From CAYZEZ01 sp964477295 (lineage in GTDB: Bacteria; Bacteroidota; Bacteroidia; Bacteroidales; SM23-62): DNA of 21,371 bases. The translations under genes and the position numbers were made by a program. Shown here piece after piece: positions 1-8,399 of this stretch. The DNA is taken from the NCBI GenBank assembly GCA_964477295.1, contig CAYZEZ010000043.1, positions 1 to 21,371 on the forward strand. The letters are read 5' to 3'. Every line of letters begins with the position of its first letter. Position 1 is the stretch's first letter. Below the pieces are notes generated by a model that saw nothing but the letters and a program-made list of their open reading frames with translations, was not told the origin of the DNA and did not search any database.

Positions 1-2
1 AA

Positions 3-1154
3 AAAATATTCAGGCATCCGGTATCGATTGCCATTTACCTTAACCTGACCTGGATATTAATAACATGTATCACCAGTACGATGCCACTGGTATCCTTTAA
101 GTTTCTCTTTGCAAGGATATGGTTCCTTGTTGCCTTTTATTTTATTGCCAGTCAGGTATTCAAGGATATAAAAAAGATGAAAACATATATCTGGTTATAT
201 GTCATTTCGTTTTCATTTGTCATACTGTATAGCCTGGTGCGACATGCAGGATTTGGATTTACTCAGCAGACTGCCCATCATGTCGTTGGACCATTTTATA
301 ATGATCATACTTCCTATGGTGCCATGCTGGCATTTTTTATACCGGTCCTGGTCGGTTTTCTTTTTACAGAAAAAGACTTTTCCCTGGTGAAGAAGATCAG
401 CCACTGGATCATTATAGTAATATTTATAATAGCCCTTGTGTTCTCATATACACGCGCAGCCTGGGTAAGTCTTGCCGGAGCATTAATGATTTTTGTTTTC
501 ATCAGGCTTAAAATTAAGTTTGTCTACATGGTTATCCTGGGAATAATATTACTTGGCTTTCTGTATTCCCAGAGAACTGAGATCCTGCTTACCATGGAGC
601 AGAACGAACAGGTATCTTCCGATGACCTGGCTGAACATATCAAGTCGATTTCAAATGTGGCCAATGATGCATCTAACAGGGAAAGGCTAAACAGGTGGAG
701 TTGTGCGTGGCGGATGTTTAAGGAAAAGCCGGTTTTTGGATGGGGGCCGGGAACCTATATGTTTAATTATGCTCCCTTCCAGTTACAAAAGGAAAAGACC
801 ATCATTAGCACCAACGCTGCCAACATGGGGAATGCACACAGCGAATATATCGGGCCATTGTCTGAATCCGGGGTACCGGGGGCTGTTACAATTTTACTAA
901 TAATCATCCTGACAATCTTTACCGGCTTGAGGGTATATGCCAGGTCTCGCGACAAACGCATTAAGATTTATGCCCTGGTATTACTGCTCGGATTAATAAC
1001 CTATTATTTCCATGGGATGCTGAATAATTTTCTCGATACCGATAAGGCATCTGCTGTATTCTGGGGATTTACGGCCATGCTGGTTGCTATGGACCTTCGA
1101 ACAAAGGAAGAGTCTGTGAGTATTCCGGTCGACCAGTCTTCGAGTGAAGATTAA
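3..1154 (+). CDS. O-antigen ligase/polymerase-like membrane protein (5' end outside window)
   Basis: The frame is open from the left edge: codons 3-80 read without a stop into the first internal ATG at 81 and continue the hydrophobic pattern (a stretch reading IYLNLTWILITCITSTMP), so the true start lies upstream and 383 codons are visible. The protein is a string of hydrophobic segments with one long soluble loop near the middle. That loop holds a conserved-looking arginine/tryptophan region (RERLNRWSCAWRMF), then KPVFGWGPGTY, then AHSEYIGPLSESG, the pattern of the Wzy_C/O-antigen ligase (WaaL-type) family. Such proteins join or polymerise surface polysaccharide at the periplasmic face of the inner membrane. 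No polysaccharide gene is visible to confirm substrate; any cluster would be to the left. Its stop overlaps that of the convergent phosphatase gene by 4 bp. Family assignment is fairly sure; the exact reaction (ligase or polymerase) is not. Confidence 0.88.
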   Translation, partial: KIFRHPVSIAIYLNLTWILITCITSTMPLVSFKFLFARIWFLVAFYFIASQVFKDIKKMKTYIWLYVISFSFVILYSLVRHAGFGFTQQTAHHVVGPFYNDHTSYGAMLAFFIPVLVGFLFTEKDFSLVKKISHWIIIVIFIIALVFSYTRAAWVSLAGALMIFVFIRLKIKFVYMVILGIILLGFLYSQRTEILLTMEQNEQVSSDDLAEHIKSISNVANDASNRERLNRWSCAWRMFKEKPVFGWGPGTYMFNYAPFQLQKEKTIISTNAANMGNAHSEYIGPLSESGVPGAVTILLIIILTIFTGLRVYARSRDKRIKIYALVLLLGLITYYFHGMLNNFLDTDKASAVFWGFTAMLVAMDLRTKEESVSIPVDQSSSED

Positions 1155-2383
1155 GGGATTAATTCCAGCCCAAGGATTGTAATATCATCAAAAATCGCGG
1201 TACTTCCGGTAAGGATCTTCTGATCAACAATGATATCATCAATATTCTTAGCGATGGAATAAGGATTGCTCAATAACCGTTCGATGTTTTTCGTTCCGAA
1301 TTCCACACCGTCTTCATCCACCAGTTCTACCAGGCCATCGGTATAACACAAAATTTTGGTGGGCTCTTCAAGGATTTTTTCGCCTGTTTCAATAACCGGG
1401 ATCTGGTCGAGCATTCCCATCCCTACACATCCATTGCGAAGAAGCATCATCTCCTTTTTCTTTTTCTCATAGAGGAGAGGGGGATTATGTCCCGCGTTAA
1501 TATATTCCAGTTTCCTGGTTTGGGAGTTGTACTGTCCAATAAACAGGGTAATGAATTTTTCACCATTAGCACTTTCCATGACCCTCTTGTTCAGCTCTTC
1601 GACCAGCTGCGGGAGTGGTGCTCCATGGGTAAACAAGGCCTTCAGGTTGGCTTGAAAATTAGACATTAATATGGCAGCCGAGATACCTTTTCCCGATACA
1701 TCAGCAATACAGAATCCCACATCATGTTCGCTTAATGCAAAACAGTCGTAATAGTCACCCCCAACTTCAAAATGCGGATGATAAAAAGCCTTGATATGGA
1801 TATTTTTGCCTGAGGGTAATTTATTATCGGCAGGAATGAGCATGTTCTGCATCCTGGAAGCGAGTTCAAGCTCTTTTTTCATGGCCTCCTGCCGCAGGCT
1901 TTCATTGAATAACCTGATGTTTTCAATGGCGACAATGATGACATTTGACAGGGTCTGAATGAAATGTAAATGCTTAATCGTTGGACTAACCCCTTCGGCT
2001 TCTTCATCTATATCTCCTATGAGCACAAAGGCCAGGGGTGTATCCTGCGTAATGACCGGAATGATGATGTCGAAACGGTTCAGCGATTTATTTGGCGATG
2101 AAGTAACAAAAGTAATTTCTTTATAATGAACAAGGTCCCTGCTTACATCAATATCTTCAATGTCTTTATCAGATATTCCCAATGCCAGTATGCTGTCCCA
2201 CTTATCGTTCAGTTTATAAATAATGATTTTCCCAATATTTAATTCATCCTGAAGAATGCTCCTGTATTTGTTCAGAAGTCCTGCTATAGGTAGATTGGAG
2301 TTAATGGCCTGGGTGATCTCAAGCAGTGAATTCAGCTTGAAGGAATATTGTTTAAGCCGGTTAAATGATTTTTTCGCAGGCAT
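1151..2383 (-). CDS. GAF-domain PP2C-type serine phosphatase (RsbU/SpoIIE-like)
   Basis: The protein has 410 residues. Residues about 20-155 look like a GAF sensor domain. Residues about 160-185 form a helical linker, and 195-400 a SpoIIE/RsbU-type PP2C phosphatase. The metal-binding signatures are all present: GGDYYD at 208-213, DVSGKG at 228-233, NAGHNPP at 296-302 and YTDGLVE at 347-353. The enzyme is therefore expected to be an active Mn/Mg-dependent serine/threonine phosphatase. In the family these act on anti-sigma antagonists or other STAS-domain partners; none is encoded here, so the target is unknown. There is no transmembrane segment, so it should be cytosolic. It is the last gene of the minus-strand run, 69 bp after efp, and ends in a 4-bp stop-to-stop overlap with the polysaccharide gene. 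Confidence 0.92.
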   Translation of the reverse strand: MPAKKSFNRLKQYSFKLNSLLEITQAINSNLPIAGLLNKYRSILQDELNIGKIIIYKLNDKWDSILALGISDKDIEDIDVSRDLVHYKEITFVTSSPNKSLNRFDIIIPVITQDTPLAFVLIGDIDEEAEGVSPTIKHLHFIQTLSNVIIVAIENIRLFNESLRQEAMKKELELASRMQNMLIPADNKLPSGKNIHIKAFYHPHFEVGGDYYDCFALSEHDVGFCIADVSGKGISAAILMSNFQANLKALFTHGAPLPQLVEELNKRVMESANGEKFITLFIGQYNSQTRKLEYINAGHNPPLLYEKKKKEMMLLRNGCVGMGMLDQIPVIETGEKILEEPTKILCYTDGLVELVDEDGVEFGTKNIERLLSNPYSIAKNIDDIIVDQKILTGSTAIFDDITILGLELIP

Positions 2384-2452
2384 GGTATTAATCTATATAT
2401 CTGATATATGGCAGACATATAAAGGTAAGTATTTTTGATTAAAATGGAAGGA

Positions 2453-3022
2453 TTAATTTTTTACCCTTTCTACATACTCCCTTGTGCGGGTATCCACTTT
2501 AATCTTATCGCCTGTATTTACAAAAATCGGCACATTTAAAGTTGCTCCGGTTTCAAGGGTGGCTGGCTTAAGTGCTGTTGAGGAAGAAGTATCTCCTTTT
2601 ACTCCCGGCTCGGAATAAGTAATTTCCATCTCAACAAAAGGAGGCAGTTCACAGGAGAGAGGTGTTTCAGTGTCGGCATGAACGACTATCTCCACCGACT
2701 GGCCTTCCTTATACAGATCAGGATTTTCAATAAAATTAGCTTGCAATGAGATCTGTTCAAATGTTTCAAGATGCATGAAATGGTATCCCACATCGTCGGA
2801 ATACAAGTATTGATAAGGTCTGCGTTCTACCCTTGCTGCAGTCACTTTAACACCTGCGGAGAATGTGTTATCGATCACCTTCCCGGTGGTAAGACTCTTG
2901 AGCTTGGTGCGGACAAAAGCGGGGCCTTTACCAGGTTTGACATGCTGGAACTGAACGATAGTATAAAGATCGTTGTTAAATTCAAGACACATTCCGTTTT
3001 TAAAATCTGCTGTCGTTGCCAT
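2453..3022 (-). CDS. efp: Elongation factor P
   Basis: At 189 residues this has the usual EF-P length and the three-domain layout. The N-terminal KOW-like domain carries the tip loop HVKPGKGPAF (27-36). The lysine at position 32 corresponds to the residue that many bacteria modify. The middle and C-terminal OB-fold domains follow, ending in the conserved GDKIKVDTRTREYVERV signature. EF-P relieves ribosome stalling at polyproline stretches by binding next to the peptidyl-tRNA. No gene for the lysine-modifying enzymes EpmA/EpmB is seen nearby. It lies 79 bp downstream of the DUF3108 gene in the same direction and may be co-transcribed. Confidence 0.97.
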   Translation of the reverse strand: MATTADFKNGMCLEFNNDLYTIVQFQHVKPGKGPAFVRTKLKSLTTGKVIDNTFSAGVKVTAARVERRPYQYLYSDDVGYHFMHLETFEQISLQANFIENPDLYKEGQSVEIVVHADTETPLSCELPPFVEMEITYSEPGVKGDTSSSTALKPATLETGATLNVPIFVNTGDKIKVDTRTREYVERVKN

Positions 3023-3101
3023 ATTTGATTATTTTCAATCCTGGCCCAAAATAAGCAATTTAACATCAAAGTAACAAGGATTAAACAGATGATATTCCCA
3101 A

Positions 3102-3830
3102 TCAGTATTTGAGACCTGAATATCTGCTCAGGTCGCACTTTATCGAACCAATAAGAAGATCAAATCTGACCCTGACCGGGATCTTGTTAGCGTCGGCGGA
3201 AATCCAGATGGTCATGTCGTCTTCTGATTCGAAGATCCGGCCGGGTTCGACAAAAGGCACCAGCTTCAGGCAGTTGAACTCCCCCATTTTGACTTTTACT
3301 TTTTCCTTTCCCCTGTACCGGATGTCGAAAGGGAATAATTCGTCATCGAAAAATGTATTGATAGGGATGATGTCTCCAACCTTGATGGTATCAAAATCAA
3401 GGCTGCGTATATAATATAAAACGGATACCATGTCCCGGATATCTTTTGGCACTTCATGTTCCCCTGTAGGACTGTATACCTTGCCATTGGAGTGGTCATA
3501 AGTCACCTCATCCTTTCTCTTATATTTGCCTTCGCTAATGTCGCGATGGGATTTTAACGGAAGAAGCGTTACAGGATCAAACCAGGATCCATAAATGTCC
3601 CTGACTTTATATAATTTATCAGCCAGTCCTGTGGATTTTGCCAGGCCTTCACTATAGAAAACATTTCTGCCATCTATTTCAGCATATGTTAATGTGCCTG
3701 TTGCAATGCCTGCATTAACAGGACCGTAATGCAGCACATATTCAAGGATCTCACCGGCCTGAAAATTATGCTGGGCATTCCCGGGAGAGATTAACAGAAT
3801 AAAAAACCATATGGAAATAATATACCTCAA
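3102..3830 (-). CDS. DUF3108-family exported protein
   Basis: This 242-residue protein starts with a signal peptide (hydrophobic residues about 3-16, likely cut after GNA at about 19). The mature part begins FQAGEILEYVLHYGPVNAG, followed by a region typical of DUF3108: early beta-strands around LTYAEIDGRNVFYSEGLAKS, then KVRDIYGSWFDPVTLLP, and a C-terminal WISADANKIPVRVRFDLLIG. The family is found in the periplasm or outer membrane of Gram-negative bacteria and has no established biochemical role. It sits 38 bp downstream of tsaB in a co-directional run, which does not suggest a function. Family call good, function unknown. Confidence 0.88.
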   Translation of the reverse strand: MRYIISIWFFILLISPGNAQHNFQAGEILEYVLHYGPVNAGIATGTLTYAEIDGRNVFYSEGLAKSTGLADKLYKVRDIYGSWFDPVTLLPLKSHRDISEGKYKRKDEVTYDHSNGKVYSPTGEHEVPKDIRDMVSVLYYIRSLDFDTIKVGDIIPINTFFDDELFPFDIRYRGKEKVKVKMGEFNCLKLVPFVEPGRIFESEDDMTIWISADANKIPVRVRFDLLIGSIKCDLSRYSGLKY

Positions 3831-3868
3831 TTCTCAGTGCTTTATCATGTGTGAACAAATCGCGTACC

Positions 3869-4591
3869 TTAATTATTATTCCTGATGACTTTATTTTTAG
3901 GGATGGTTGCTATGAAGTCTTTCAGATAGAAAGGTTCAAAATATGCGATATCTTCAAACTGCTTTTTGTTAAAGGCCATTTCCGATAATTCAACCATGCC
4001 TTTTGCAGAGGATCCAACATCATCGAGAAAACAGATATTAGGATGATCAATGATTCCCCTGCATTTCTCCGCGCCCGTTCCAAACAGCCACAATTTATTT
4101 TTATCTGCATACGGGTTAAATGTATCAGGAACCATAATGACCGCACTGGTTTCTTTAACAGGCTGGTTGGCAATATTATACAGAGCCATGTATACTTCCA
4201 TGCGCCTTGCGTCGATCATAGGACAGAGTAGTATGTTTTCAGCATCACCGGATGTGAGCCTGTCAGAATATTCCCTGATGACAACCTGGCAGAGGGCTTG
4301 TAGCGAATTAACCCCAATCAGTTTGATCCCGGCACCATAAGCAAGGCCTTTGGCAGTTGAAACCCCGATACGTAAACCGGTATAAGATCCCGGCCCCTTG
4401 CTAACGGCAATTGCATCAAGAGAGGAAACTTCAAGCTTATGGGAATTAAGTATATCCTGGATAAACAGCGTAAGCAGGCGGGCATGCGATTTATCTTCGC
4501 TGCTTTCTTTGATACCGAGGAGCACGCCATTACGAGCAAGCGATACAGAACATACGTGTGTTGATGTTTCGATATTAAGTATCGAGGCCAT
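3869..4591 (-). CDS. tsaB: tRNA threonylcarbamoyladenosine (t6A) biosynthesis protein TsaB
   Basis: The 240-residue protein opens with ILNIETSTHVCSVSLARNG, the ASKHA-fold phosphate-binding strand pair. It continues with SHARLLTLFIQDIL, then the signature AVSKGPGSYTGLRIGVSTAKGLA, and the ending region FEPFYLKDF. This is the standard TsaB pattern and length. TsaB is the structural partner of TsaD in making t6A at position 37 of ANN-decoding tRNAs; TsaD, TsaE and TsaC are not in this window. The start lies 27 bp after the stop of the efflux adaptor gene, so the two are probably on one transcript. Confidence 0.95.
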   Translation of the reverse strand: MASILNIETSTHVCSVSLARNGVLLGIKESSEDKSHARLLTLFIQDILNSHKLEVSSLDAIAVSKGPGSYTGLRIGVSTAKGLAYGAGIKLIGVNSLQALCQVVIREYSDRLTSGDAENILLCPMIDARRMEVYMALYNIANQPVKETSAVIMVPDTFNPYADKNKLWLFGTGAEKCRGIIDHPNICFLDDVGSSAKGMVELSEMAFNKKQFEDIAYFEPFYLKDFIATIPKNKVIRNNN

Positions 4592-4618
4592 ATTCAGGAA
4601 TATCGACCGGGATCCTGG

Positions 4619-5929
4619 TTATGACCGGTCTTTTTTCTTCTTAGGTTTGAAGAGTTCGTTTTTATCAACTACCTCTACAGGACTTCCCTGTTCAAGTTTT
4701 TTATTGATTGCGGAATAAGGTGCAGTAATGACTTTTTCGCCCGCTTCCAGACCTTCAAGGATCTGGATATAGTTATTATCCTGGATTCCTGTTTTAACTT
4801 CCCGCATCACAGCTTTTCCATCTTCACTAACAAGGAAGACTGTTTCCCTGACATCTTTTTCATCTTTGTTTTCTTCTGGTTTCATGTGGATTGAATCGGC
4901 CATCTCTTCGTATATTGAATCTGCCCTGGTAGTTACTGCCTGGATTGGAACGGAAAGCACATTGTACTTAATATCTGTTTCAATATCAACAGTGGCCGAC
5001 ATTCCGGGGAGGAAAGGATTCTTATATCCCTGGTCAAGCAGATGTTCATAGGACGATTGTAACAGAAATACCTTAACATCGAAATTAGTTACCTGGTCGG
5101 CAGCAAGTCCTGAGGTATTGGCTGAGTTGGCTATTTCAGTTACCACTCCTTTAAAGGTTTCACCCAGAAAGGCATCCACCTCGATATTGGCAGTATCGTA
5201 CATATTTACACGAACGATATCGTTCTCATTTACTTCCACCTTTACCTCCATGCGGGTCAGATCAGAGACACGCATCATTTCCGTACCAGTCATCATGGCC
5301 GTACCGACAACACGCTCGCCCTTTTCTACCATCAGGGCGGAAACGGTTCCGGCCATAGGTGCATAGATGGATGTCTTTACCAGGTTTTCCTGTGCCTCAT
5401 TTAAAGATGCTTCGGCACTTTTCACAGAATATTTGGCAGCCTCAAGTTCTGCTTTTGTAGTCTGGTAATTGGCAAATGCGGTTTCATATTCTGATTCTGA
5501 AATTGTCTTCTGCTCCCATAATGATTTATTCCTGTTATAGGATAGTTCACTGTTAATGAATTGTGCTTCTGACTGGGCCAAACGGGCTTTTGAAGAATTC
5601 AGGGAGGCTGTAGCACGGGCTTTGGCAGAAATATAAAGATCTGGTTTTATCCTGACAAGGAGTTTCCCCTGTTCAACAAATTCTCCTTCAACAACATGAA
5701 GCTCAACAATCTCGCCTGACACTTCCGGGCTGATCTTCACTTCAGTTTCCGGTTGGATTTTTCCGTTTGCGGTGATGGTTTCAACTATTTTACGTGTTTC
5801 GGCCTTTTCAACCGCTACCTGGATGACTTCTTCCTTTCCAAACCAACCAGCTTTTTTACCTACAACGGCCAGAACGATTAAGACGACTGCAAGGATGATA
5901 ATGTATCTTAAGAGTTTTTTTGGTTTCAT
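4619..5929 (-). CDS. Periplasmic adaptor (membrane fusion protein, HlyD/MacA-like)
   Basis: The protein has 436 residues. It begins with a membrane anchor (about 8-25). A lipoyl-like half follows (KISPEVSGEIVELHVVEGEF), then a long alanine- and glutamate-rich coiled-coil hairpin (about 100-185), the second lipoyl half (YAPMAGTVSALMVEKGERV) and beta-barrel and membrane-proximal domains. The C-terminus ends in a lysine-rich tail. This layout fits adaptors that bridge an inner-membrane pump to a TolC-type channel, most like MacA. The gene follows the TolC-like gene by 142 bp. In Bacteroidota such pairs are commonly followed by ABC permease and ATPase genes, but here tsaB follows at 27 bp. The substrate cannot be read from the sequence. 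Confidence 0.92.
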   Translation of the reverse strand: MKPKKLLRYIIILAVVLIVLAVVGKKAGWFGKEEVIQVAVEKAETRKIVETITANGKIQPETEVKISPEVSGEIVELHVVEGEFVEQGKLLVRIKPDLYISAKARATASLNSSKARLAQSEAQFINSELSYNRNKSLWEQKTISESEYETAFANYQTTKAELEAAKYSVKSAEASLNEAQENLVKTSIYAPMAGTVSALMVEKGERVVGTAMMTGTEMMRVSDLTRMEVKVEVNENDIVRVNMYDTANIEVDAFLGETFKGVVTEIANSANTSGLAADQVTNFDVKVFLLQSSYEHLLDQGYKNPFLPGMSATVDIETDIKYNVLSVPIQAVTTRADSIYEEMADSIHMKPEENKDEKDVRETVFLVSEDGKAVMREVKTGIQDNNYIQILEGLEAGEKVITAPYSAINKKLEQGSPVEVVDKNELFKPKKKKDRS

Positions 5930-6071
5930 GTGAGTATAAATTAATTTTATTTGGCCACATGCAACTCGCGATGAAAGTTATCATTTGTTTGAGAAGATTG
6001 CACTGATAATATTCATGCTCGTTTCAAGTGTTTTAATTGTGATTCAGTTCTATAGGTTTAATTTTTTCAAG

Positions 6072-7433
6072 TTATAGTGATAATGGGATCCCCCTGTAGA
6101 AATCAAGGATTTTCATTTTAAAAATATAATCATACTTTGCCTGGAGCAGGTCAGACTGTGTCGCAGTAAGCCTGTTTTTATCGGTGGTATAATCGACGGT
6201 ATTGATAAGACCTACCTCAAATTTGTTCTCAGTATATTTAAAAGATTCTTTCATTGATGTGACTGCTTCCTGGGCGGAAAGGTATCGTTTTCTTGCAGCA
6301 ACGGCATCAGCATAAGACTGCTGGATGTCTTTATACAGGTTATTTTTCTGGGTTTCCAGGTTGAGCTTTGAATTCATCACTCCAAGTCTCGCATTGCTGA
6401 TCCCGGTGTTGACCATCCAGCCATTGAAAATAGGAACGCTTAAACCCAGTGAGATGCCTGTATTCCGGTTATCGATCATCTGATCCCAGAAAGGATAGGG
6501 TTCAAATACCGGGTTGATAGGATCAGGAGTGACGAGTCGTTTGCGGTAATCGGAGTAACCGGTTCCAAAGGATCCACTCATGGAAAGGCTGGGACTGCGG
6601 TTCCCTTTTGCAATCTCAAGGCCTACTTTAGAACTGGACAAAAGGTATTCAGCGCTTTTGATCTGGGGTAACCGGGTGGTTGCATCCCTGAAAACCGATC
6701 CGACAGTAAGCATTATTTCCTGTGTGGCGATATCACCAAATTCAGGGATGATGATATCAAAATCACCTACAGAATCAAGATCAAGGATCTGGGTGAGATT
6801 TAAAAAAGACATATCCAGCTGGTTCTGGGCATTAACAACATTCAGCTCTTCGCTTGCTTCCTGGGCCTTGATCTCAAGAAGTGATCCATAAGCCAGGCTT
6901 CCGGCATTAACCAGTTTTTGTGTACGTTCAACCTGTGCCTGGGTAGTTTCCAGCTGGCTCTGTGCTACAGCCAATAATTCCCTGTTGAATAAAATCTGAA
7001 GATAGGCAGATGCGATAAACAATGAAATATCATTTTTCAGCTTTTCAAGGTCCTCCAAACTGGCCATCAGGTTAAATTCATTTTGTTTGATTGTATTGAG
7101 TTGTTGTAATCCGTTAAACAATGTAACCCTGCTGTTTATATTTACATTGGTAGACATGATCGACTCCTGCTCGGTGAACTCATAGGTGGTCTGGTCGAGT
7201 GCACGTCCGAACGACCATCCATGATTAGCACCTGCGTTCAGGTTGGGAACAAGGTTGATCTTTGATTGCTTCAGGACGTTTGAATTGTACTCTGTATTAA
7301 TGGCTTGTTGTTTAATCGAAATATTGTTGTCAAAAGCATACTGAATACAATTTTCCAATGACCATGGCTCTTGCCCCAGGCTGAACGGAATAATGAAAAT
7401 AAAAAAAACGATTAACAGAAAGATATTTTTCAT
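6072..7433 (-). CDS. TolC-family outer membrane efflux channel
   Basis: The protein has 453 residues with a signal peptide (MKNIFLLIVFFIFIIPFSLG, cut before QEPWS). The mature start PWSLENCIQYAFDNNISIKQQ is the typical outer membrane efflux protein opening. Two similar halves rich in long amphipathic helices follow, with a second-half motif GLSVPIFNGW and near-end GLINTVDYTTDKNRL. This is the TolC fold: a trimeric beta-barrel with an alpha-helical tunnel. It probably works with the adaptor encoded 142 bp downstream. It is the first gene of the minus-strand run. A weak -7-like match (TATCTTTA on the minus strand, 7476-7483) lies upstream, without a convincing -33 box. Confidence 0.93.
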   Translation of the reverse strand: MKNIFLLIVFFIFIIPFSLGQEPWSLENCIQYAFDNNISIKQQAINTEYNSNVLKQSKINLVPNLNAGANHGWSFGRALDQTTYEFTEQESIMSTNVNINSRVTLFNGLQQLNTIKQNEFNLMASLEDLEKLKNDISLFIASAYLQILFNRELLAVAQSQLETTQAQVERTQKLVNAGSLAYGSLLEIKAQEASEELNVVNAQNQLDMSFLNLTQILDLDSVGDFDIIIPEFGDIATQEIMLTVGSVFRDATTRLPQIKSAEYLLSSSKVGLEIAKGNRSPSLSMSGSFGTGYSDYRKRLVTPDPINPVFEPYPFWDQMIDNRNTGISLGLSVPIFNGWMVNTGISNARLGVMNSKLNLETQKNNLYKDIQQSYADAVAARKRYLSAQEAVTSMKESFKYTENKFEVGLINTVDYTTDKNRLTATQSDLLQAKYDYIFKMKILDFYRGIPLSL

Positions 7434-7557
7434 TTTATGTTCTATATTTTTACCGGGATTTAAAATTATGAGGCATAAAGATAGTTATTTATAGTACTTA
7501 TACTTCCTTTCAATTAATTTATTGTACCTGAAACGGATATGATTTTAAAATTTTATG

Positions 7558-7581
7558 AGAGCCTGGTTCCTGCCAGGCTTT
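7558..7581 (+). terminator. Hairpin in the TolC/YgjP intergenic region
   Basis: AGCCTGG (7560-7566) and CCAGGCT (7573-7579) form a perfect 7-bp stem around the loop TTCCTG. The stem extends to nine pairs if one G-T and one A-T pair are counted. There is only a very short T stretch after it. It lies between two divergent genes, so a terminator role is not obvious; it could instead be a leader structure of the metallopeptidase mRNA. Confidence 0.35.
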
Positions 7582-7625
7582 AGGTAGGATTACATGCGCT
7601 CTCAGATCTATATAAGAATGAAGCA

Positions 7626-8351
7626 GTGGGATTAACGGAAAAATTCATACAGCATGAGGAATTTGGTGAGATTCGGTTGATAAAAAGCTCCAGGGCAAAA
7701 AATATTGCCATATCCATCAGGCCGTTTCAGGGGATAAAAGTTACAGTTCCTTTTTATGTTTCATTCAGCCGGGGTGAAAAGTTTATTGCCAAAAAGGAGA
7801 ACTGGCTGAGAAAAAACATGGACAGGGTAAGGATAGCTGAAAGCAACCACACCATTTTTGATGACCATACTGAGTTCAATACTGTTGAGCATTCACTCCG
7901 GATTGAGAGGATCAACCAGGATGAGCCTGGCATTAAGATAGTGGGCAAAAAAATAGTGGTGTCTTGCCCGGTTATTGCTGATATCAAATCCAGAGAAATC
8001 CAGGAAATGATCAGGTGGGGGATTGAGTCTGCATGGCGAAAGGAAGCAAAAAAGCATCTCCCCGAAAGGCTAAGCGAACTGGCCAGGATCCATGGCTTTT
8101 CCTATAAAAAGGTTTTTATCAAAAATAACAAAACAAGGTGGGGGAGTTGTTCTTCAAAAAACAACATTAACCTGAGCCTGCATTTGATGAGATTACCACA
8201 GCACCTGGTTGATTATGTGATTTTACATGAATTAACACACACCATTCACAGAAATCATAGTAAACAGTTCTGGAAGTACCTGGATAAACTTACAGGAAAT
8301 GCAAGAAGTCTGGATAAAGAACTGAGCCAGTACAGGCTGGACATTTATTGA
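7626..8351 (+). CDS. YgjP-like (DUF45) zinc metallopeptidase
   Basis: The 241-residue protein belongs to the YgjP/WLM-type family. The central block holds RWGSCSSKNNINLSLHL (171-187), followed by the zinc site HELTHTIHRNH (201-211), that is HExxH with a third histidine at 211. The N-terminal half is the family's usual beta-rich region. There is no signal peptide, so it should be cytosolic. The substrate is unknown; relatives are annotated as M48-like metal-dependent hydrolases. The start is GTG at 7626: the ATG at 7618 is out of frame and meets a stop after four codons, and the only in-frame codons back to the stop at 7581 contain no ATG. The gene stands alone, divergent from the TolC gene and convergent with the next one. 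Confidence 0.88.
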   Translation: MGLTEKFIQHEEFGEIRLIKSSRAKNIAISIRPFQGIKVTVPFYVSFSRGEKFIAKKENWLRKNMDRVRIAESNHTIFDDHTEFNTVEHSLRIERINQDEPGIKIVGKKIVVSCPVIADIKSREIQEMIRWGIESAWRKEAKKHLPERLSELARIHGFSYKKVFIKNNKTRWGSCSSKNNINLSLHLMRLPQHLVDYVILHELTHTIHRNHSKQFWKYLDKLTGNARSLDKELSQYRLDIY

Positions 8352-8358
8352 GATTTTA

Positions 8359-8385
8359 GTCATCCTGAAGCAAGTTCAGGATGAC
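8359..8385 (+). terminator. Perfect 11-bp inverted repeat between convergent genes
   Basis: GTCATCCTGAA (8359-8369) and TTCAGGATGAC (8375-8385) are exact reverse complements around a 5-base loop. The hairpin begins 7 bases after the metallopeptidase stop and ends 14 bases before the stop of the convergent gene, so it is placed to end transcription from both sides. Its sequence also resembles a short palindrome often seen scattered between genes in Bacteroidota, so it may be one copy of a dispersed repeat. Confidence 0.7.
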
Positions 8386-8399
8386 GGTATTGTTGCATG

